NCBI GenBank assembly: GCA_003458705.1
Contig: QRVH01000021.1
Coordinates: 1 to 41,596, forward strand
Length of the DNA stretch: 41,596 nucleotides
Reading direction: 5' to 3'
Origin: Eubacterium sp. AF22-9
Lineage (GTDB): Bacteria > Bacillota > Clostridia > Lachnospirales > Lachnospiraceae
The notes beneath the pieces were generated by a model that was not told where the DNA came from, ran no database searches, and saw only the letters and a list, made by a program, of their open reading frames with translations. Below are positions 37,062 through 41,596 of this stretch, piece after piece (the first letter of the stretch is position 1; the number at the start of each line of letters is the position of its first letter). The position numbers were made by a program, and so were the translations under genes.

Positions 37062-37985
37062 TTACTTGCCAAGTGCTCCGTTGATATCAGCAATCATATC
37101 AAGAGCAGCCTGTCTTGAAGCTTCTCCGAAATTCTTCTCACCAAACTTCGCATACTGTTCCTTAGTATATGCTGCTATAATTCCTCTTGAGCTGTTTACG
37201 ATGGCTCCAAGTCCGTCAGGATTGAAGAAATCAACAAGATCCTTGCCCTGTCCACCCTGTGCGCCATATCCCGGAACAAGGATATATGCCTTAGGCATAA
37301 CCTTTCTTAACACTCTTCCCATCTCTGGATAAGTAGCTCCGACAACAGCACCGACATTGCTGTAATCTCCATCCATGCTTGAAGCTCCCCATTCATTAAC
37401 CTTCTCACCAACTAACTCGTATAATGGTCTTCCGTTTATAAGCTGATCCTGGAATTCTCCGCTTGAAGGATTAGAAGTCTTAACAAGTATAAATATACCT
37501 CTGTCCTGCTCATTACAAACCTTAATAAATGGATTGATTCCATCAGAACCAAGATATGGATTAACAGTTGCAAAATCTTCATCAAAAGGTGTAATTGCCT
37601 TAGAGCCAACATTTACCTTTCCGAGATGTGCTACCGCATAAGCCTCAGAAGTTGAACCGATATCACCTCTCTTAACATCACCGATAACAATCATGCCTTT
37701 CTCGTGGCAGTAATCAACTGTTTTCTTGAATGCCTTAAGTCCTTCAATACCAAACTGCTCATACATTGCAATCTGTGGTTTAACTGCTGGAACAATATCA
37801 TAAATATTATCTATAATGCCTTTGTTATACTGCCATATAGCCTCTGCTGCTCCCTCAAGTGTCTCACCATACTGCTCAAATGCAGCATCTGCAAGATGCT
37901 TTGGAAGATACTTCATCATCGGATCAAGTCCTACAACTATTGGTGCATTAGTCTCTACAATCTTATCAACAAGCTTCTTAATCAT
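37062..37985 (-). CDS. pyrF: Orotidine 5'-phosphate decarboxylase, long form
   Basis: PyrF decarboxylates OMP to UMP. The protein has 307 residues, the longer type 2 form. IVVGLDPMMKYLP opens the barrel. The catalytic Lys and Asp tetrad region reads IVIGDVKRGDIGSTSEAYA. LVPGYGAQGGQGKDLVDFF and IVNSSRGIIAAY form the phosphate site. GGAGG lies before the ATG. It is 45 bases after pyrC. Confidence 0.96.
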   Translation of the reverse strand: MIKKLVDKIVETNAPIVVGLDPMMKYLPKHLADAAFEQYGETLEGAAEAIWQYNKGIIDNIYDIVPAVKPQIAMYEQFGIEGLKAFKKTVDYCHEKGMIVIGDVKRGDIGSTSEAYAVAHLGKVNVGSKAITPFDEDFATVNPYLGSDGINPFIKVCNEQDRGIFILVKTSNPSSGEFQDQLINGRPLYELVGEKVNEWGASSMDGDYSNVGAVVGATYPEMGRVLRKVMPKAYILVPGYGAQGGQGKDLVDFFNPDGLGAIVNSSRGIIAAYTKEQYAKFGEKNFGEASRQAALDMIADINGALGK

Positions 37986-38030
37986 TAATCTACTTTAGCC
38001 TCCTTAATTCATACGCAAAATCACTTTATT

Positions 38031-39353
38031 CTACAACTTTGGAACTTCTCTTTCAATAAGAATTTCTGTTCCATTATGGTCTGAATACACAACTCTTCCA
38101 TTAACAAGCGTATATAAAACCTTTCCATACACATGCTTTCCTTCAAATGGAGTATTCTTTCCCTTTGAAGCAAATCTGTTGCTGTCAATATCATACTCTT
38201 CTGTAGGATTAACAACTGTTATATCAGCAACTTTTCCCGGTGCAAGAACTCCTCTGTCAATTCCAAGTATCTTAGCCGGATTATAACTCATTTTCTCAAC
38301 CATCTGTAACGGAGTAAGCACTCCTGTTCTTACAAGCTCAGTAATAGTAACCGGAACTGCTGTTTCAAGACCTACTACACCAAACGGTGCTTCGTCAAAA
38401 GGTCTTTCTTTCTCAGTAGGATGATGTGGAGCATGGTCTGTTGCAATAACATCAATAACCCCTGATGCAAGCACTTCTTTAAGAGCCTTTACATCATCTG
38501 CCTTTCTTAAAGGAGGGTTAATCTTAAAGTTTGCATCATCCCCGTTCACCGCATCCTCTGTCAGTGTGAAATGATGTGGGGCAACCTCTGCTGTCACTGG
38601 AATCCCCTGTTCCTTGGCAATCTTTATAATAAATGCTGATTCCTTATTAGACACATGACTTATATGCAGCTTTGCACCTGTATTCTTTGCAAGAAGAATA
38701 TCTCTTGCAACAATAACATCCTCAACGGCATCCATTATTCCGAAAAGACCAAGTTCCTTGGCTCTCTCTCCGGCATTCATAACACCTCTTGCAGCCAAGT
38801 TAGTATCTTCACAATGTGCAAATACCGGAATGTCAACCTCTGCTGCCTGCCTCATAGCCTGCCTTGCAGTTCTTGCATTCATAATAGTTCCGCCATTGTC
38901 ACTGACTGCAACAGCACCTGCATCCTTAAGAGCCTCAAAATCAGTAAGGTATTCTCCTTCCTGACCTGCTGTCATGGCAGCTATAGTATACAGATTAATA
39001 TCTGTTACCTCTTCAGCCTTATCAGTTACATACTGCAGCATATCAACATTATCAATTACAGGTTTAGTATTAGGCATCATGCACACTGTTGTGTATCCGC
39101 CTCTTGCTGCAGCTCTTGATCCGGTTCTTATAGTTTCCTTATGCTCAAGTCCCGGTTCCCTGAAATGTGCATTAAGGTCAATCAGTCCCGGCATAACCAT
39201 ACAGCCTGATGCATCAATGACATCATCTGCCTGAGACTCATCAATGTTCTCTTCCATAGCCGCAATAAATCCGTCCTTAATAAGCACGTCCATCACTTTG
39301 TCCGTCTTACTTGCAGGGTCAAGCACTCTGCCTTCTTTAATCAGTATGTTCAT
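38031..39353 (-). CDS. pyrC: Dihydroorotase, class I, with an altered metal motif
   Basis: PyrC closes carbamoyl-aspartate to dihydroorotate. The protein has 440 residues with the full amidohydrolase layout: MPGLIDLNAHFREPGLEHKE, VSDNGG, FAHCED, HISHVS and ATDHAPHHPTEKERPF. The first metal His of the usual D-x-H-x-H-x-R motif is Asn here (AAT, NAH), while the other metal ligands are present. The gene starts with an ATGA overlap with the upstream GGDEF-EAL gene. The position in the pyr operon supports PyrC despite the change. Confidence 0.9.
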   Translation of the reverse strand: MNILIKEGRVLDPASKTDKVMDVLIKDGFIAAMEENIDESQADDVIDASGCMVMPGLIDLNAHFREPGLEHKETIRTGSRAAARGGYTTVCMMPNTKPVIDNVDMLQYVTDKAEEVTDINLYTIAAMTAGQEGEYLTDFEALKDAGAVAVSDNGGTIMNARTARQAMRQAAEVDIPVFAHCEDTNLAARGVMNAGERAKELGLFGIMDAVEDVIVARDILLAKNTGAKLHISHVSNKESAFIIKIAKEQGIPVTAEVAPHHFTLTEDAVNGDDANFKINPPLRKADDVKALKEVLASGVIDVIATDHAPHHPTEKERPFDEAPFGVVGLETAVPVTITELVRTGVLTPLQMVEKMSYNPAKILGIDRGVLAPGKVADITVVNPTEEYDIDSNRFASKGKNTPFEGKHVYGKVLYTLVNGRVVYSDHNGTEILIEREVPKL

Positions 39354-41473
39354 TCGCCCAATCTCCCCTCTAAGTTTTTCTCTTCAAAAATATTGGCTGG
39401 AACAGGCTTTCCAAAGTAATATCCCTGTATATAATCCACACCAAGACTTTTAAGCAGTTCAAACTGCTCCTTATGTTCAACACCCTCAACAACTATCTTA
39501 GTACCAATAGTCTTGGAAAGGTCAACTATAAGCTTAACAAATGCCTGTGCATAATCATCTTCAACAATATCATCAATAAATGTTTTATCAACCTTAATGA
39601 TATCAAGAGGAAGCTGCTTTATGTAATTAAGTGAAGAATATCCTGTTCCAAAATCATCAAGTGCAATTCTAGGTCCTAACTTCTTAAGTCCTGTGATAAT
39701 CTCCATAACTCTCTGCATATCATTGATTGCAAATGATTCTGTAATCTCAAGTACTATATTCTTAGGATTAACACCTGTCTTATCAAGAATTCTTTTAATA
39801 TTCTCAACCACATTCTTCTGTAAAAGCTGCACTACCGACAGATTCACATTAATATAGAAATCCGGATGTCCGTTATCATTCCATAGCTTACATCTTCTGC
39901 ATGCCTCTTCTAGAACATAGTCACCAATCGAAGTAATAAGTCCAAGATATTCTGCCAGCGGTATAAACTCACCTGGTCCCATAAATCCCAGTGCCTTGCT
40001 GTCCCATCTTACAAGTGCCTCACAGGAAGTACACATCTGTGTATTGACATTTACAACAGGCTGATAGAATACTACGAATTCGTCAATTCCTGTAGAAACT
40101 GCCTGTCTCATATTATTCTCTATATCTAGCCTCTTGGCTGTCGAATTCTCAACCTCGCTGCTGTAATAGGCATATCCGTTCTTTCCTGAACGCTTTGCTT
40201 CATACATTGCAACATCAGCCATTCTTGTTATCTCATGGACATCAACACTATTATCCGGGAACAACGCAATACCCATACTCATAGTACAGAAATACTCAGT
40301 TTCCATAAGATACCACGGCTTATTAAACAGTGTCTTTATGTTAGTGACTATTTTACCAAGTTCATTATATATTTCAGGCTCAATGATTATTACAAATTCA
40401 TCTCCACCCATTCTGTAACAATGTCCCCTGAGTCCCGGAATACCTGTAAGTCCCGCAGCTATCTGTTGTAACAGGATATCTCCATACTGATGTCCAAGAC
40501 CGTCATTAATATGCTTGAAATCATCAAGGTCAAGAAACAGTACAGCACCCTTAAGTCCGGCTTTCTCTGTTCTTCTTATAACCTTTCTTAAATCCACTTC
40601 ACATTTCATACGGTTATACAGACCTGTCAGGAAATCATTATGTGCCTGATATTCTATCTTCTGCTGATTCTTCTTTTTCTGTGTAATATCTGCTGCTGTT
40701 GCCACAACAACATCTCTTCCGTCAATCCACTTCAGCTCTGAAAATCTGACTTCAAACCACAGACCAGATTCGGTATTATACCGTTCCATCGGTGTTCCTA
40801 TATGACCTGATATATCCTTATTCTGAAATACTTCCTCTAAACACTCTCTTATTGTCTCCCGTACTTCAGTAACATGACTTGCCATATCATTTTCAAAAAG
40901 AATATTTCCCGAATTCTTACTGCACACAATAATTCCAGAACCAATATTATCAAGAATTTTCTGTAATACATCATAAGATGATATAAGCGAATTATTGATA
41001 ACCTTGCTTTGTGCAATACTATGTATAATCATTGCAACATCTTTTATGTATTCAATAACCTTATCTTCGCCTGCAAAATCATCTGTATCCCCCATAACAA
41101 GAAGATACATTGCCTTAACATTATTAATTGTAATAGGAACAGATATACAAATCTTTGCATTACACAATGCAAGTCTTTCCTTCTCTTCATCAGATGCTGT
41201 GCTCATTGCAGTTCTCTTTAATTCGTCTGAACACAGACAACACTGACTGATATCTTCAACATCCAGCTTACTACCTATTACATCTTTAGCCTCTGCTATA
41301 GCATGCATACTTTTTCCATCAGCACTTATCTGCATAATAACAGCATCCTGTGCATGAAGATTATCCGTTATTTTCTCAATTATGTTCTTTGAAACCTCTA
41401 CAAATGTTCCATTATCTTCTAACATATGTATAATCTGTGACAATTCCAAATTAACTGTTTTATTCCCGCTCAA
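39350..41473 (-). CDS. GAF-PAS-GGDEF-EAL cyclic-di-GMP protein, first gene of the pyr operon
   Basis: The protein has about 707 residues from a TTG start at 41473, which has CGGAGG seven bases upstream. The longer open frame adds only residues coded by the duplicated promoter. A GAF-like domain covers about 20-160 and a PAS-like domain about 170-290. The GGDEF domain (about 300-460) has FLDLDDFKHINDGLGH and YRMGGDEFVIII. The EAL domain (about 470-700) has CEALVRWDS, INVNLSVVQL, LDDFGTGYSSLNYIKQLP and IKVDKTFI. Both active-site motifs are intact, so it could both make and break cyclic-di-GMP. The RxxD inhibition site before GGDEF is missing (GLRGHCYRM). The GAF domain has a cysteine cluster, QCCLCSDELKR, and LCNAKIC. 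It overlaps pyrC by 4 bases. Confidence 0.92.
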   Translation of the reverse strand: MSGNKTVNLELSQIIHMLEDNGTFVEVSKNIIEKITDNLHAQDAVIMQISADGKSMHAIAEAKDVIGSKLDVEDISQCCLCSDELKRTAMSTASDEEKERLALCNAKICISVPITINNVKAMYLLVMGDTDDFAGEDKVIEYIKDVAMIIHSIAQSKVINNSLISSYDVLQKILDNIGSGIIVCSKNSGNILFENDMASHVTEVRETIRECLEEVFQNKDISGHIGTPMERYNTESGLWFEVRFSELKWIDGRDVVVATAADITQKKKNQQKIEYQAHNDFLTGLYNRMKCEVDLRKVIRRTEKAGLKGAVLFLDLDDFKHINDGLGHQYGDILLQQIAAGLTGIPGLRGHCYRMGGDEFVIIIEPEIYNELGKIVTNIKTLFNKPWYLMETEYFCTMSMGIALFPDNSVDVHEITRMADVAMYEAKRSGKNGYAYYSSEVENSTAKRLDIENNMRQAVSTGIDEFVVFYQPVVNVNTQMCTSCEALVRWDSKALGFMGPGEFIPLAEYLGLITSIGDYVLEEACRRCKLWNDNGHPDFYINVNLSVVQLLQKNVVENIKRILDKTGVNPKNIVLEITESFAINDMQRVMEIITGLKKLGPRIALDDFGTGYSSLNYIKQLPLDIIKVDKTFIDDIVEDDYAQAFVKLIVDLSKTIGTKIVVEGVEHKEQFELLKSLGVDYIQGYYFGKPVPANIFEEKNLEGRLGE

Positions 41474-41494
41474 AATAACCCTCCGATAATACAT

Positions 41495-41572
41495 AAATCT
41501 GATAATATTATAGCCTATCATAAAGCTTTTTGGAAATCTGATAATATTATAGCCTATCATAAAGCTTTTTGG
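41495..41572. repeat. Exact 39-bp tandem duplication carrying a promoter
   Basis: Units 41495-41533 and 41534-41572 are identical. On the minus strand each contains TATAAT (41507-41512 and 41546-41551) with a TTTCCA-like -35 18 bases upstream. The distal -35 rests on the bases after the second unit. It lies at the edge of the window, where assembly errors are likely. Confidence 0.88.
41507..41536 (-). promoter_or_regulatory. Proximal promoter of the GGDEF-EAL/pyr operon
   Basis: TATAAT (41507-41512) lies 34-39 bases before the TTG start, with TTTCCA 18 bases upstream. The start site near 41500 gives a leader of about 27 bases with a strong ribosome site. A second copy lies 39 bases upstream in the duplicated unit. 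Confidence 0.6.
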
Positions 41573-41596
41573 AAACTGATTTTTTTTAAAATCATT

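Noticed and set aside
41474-41560. N-terminal extension of the GGDEF-EAL protein
   Set aside because: It translates the duplicated promoter (a 13-residue repeat), lies upstream of the predicted transcript start, and lacks a ribosome site; the TTG at 41473 has a strong one.

Overview
The window reads as part of a low-GC Gram-positive genome, most likely a gut Lachnospiraceae (Clostridia; Lachnospira, Agathobacter or Roseburia type). The reasons are strong GGAGG ribosome sites, TTG and GTG starts, AddAB instead of RecBCD, PyrD type 1B with PyrK, a Bacillus-type LexA box, and a secreted glucosaminidase with SH3 and cadherin-like domains. Family level is an inference from gene content.

Layout. 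Positions 1-11246, minus strand: a secreted cell-wall glucosaminidase with a broken dockerin-like tail, prfC, a small unknown gene and addAB. A small anchored protein with an FMN-binding-like fold (11.4-11.9 kb) is the only plus-strand gene in the left half. Positions 11.9-16.8 kb: purE-purM-purN-purD-hisS behind a good promoter. Positions 16.9-20.7 kb: an M29 aminopeptidase, three small membrane proteins including a VanZ-like one, and pyrE. Positions 20.8-31.7 kb: a defence island. Positions 32-33.7 kb: a short DXS-type synthase under a MerR-type promoter. Positions 34.1-41.5 kb, minus strand: GGDEF-EAL protein, pyrC, pyrF, pyrK, pyrD and a glycosyltransferase, tightly packed as one operon.

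The defence island is the most interesting part. It has two linked modules. The first is an Abi_2/AbiF-like HEPN protein flanked on both sides by near-identical copies of a small two-hairpin RNA (about 65 nt). Each RNA copy has its own TTGACA promoter and ends in an intrinsic terminator, and a LexA-box promoter lies further upstream. The second is a type I restriction-modification system (hsdR-hsdM-hsdS) with a promoterless, start-less hsdS on the opposite strand, an orphan half-hsdS and a tyrosine recombinase between them. An 89-bp inverted repeat joins the active and silent hsdS. This is the layout of a phase-variable, shuffling specificity locus.

Caution on sequence quality. prfC, addA, pyrE and the silent hsdS are each broken by single-base shortfalls that look like homopolymer contractions, and the dockerin tail at 1-250 carries several more length errors. 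Exact tandem duplications (98 bp and 39 bp) lie at both ends of the window. Together these suggest a whole contig with consensus indel errors and edge artefacts, so I treat the broken housekeeping genes as probably intact in the organism.
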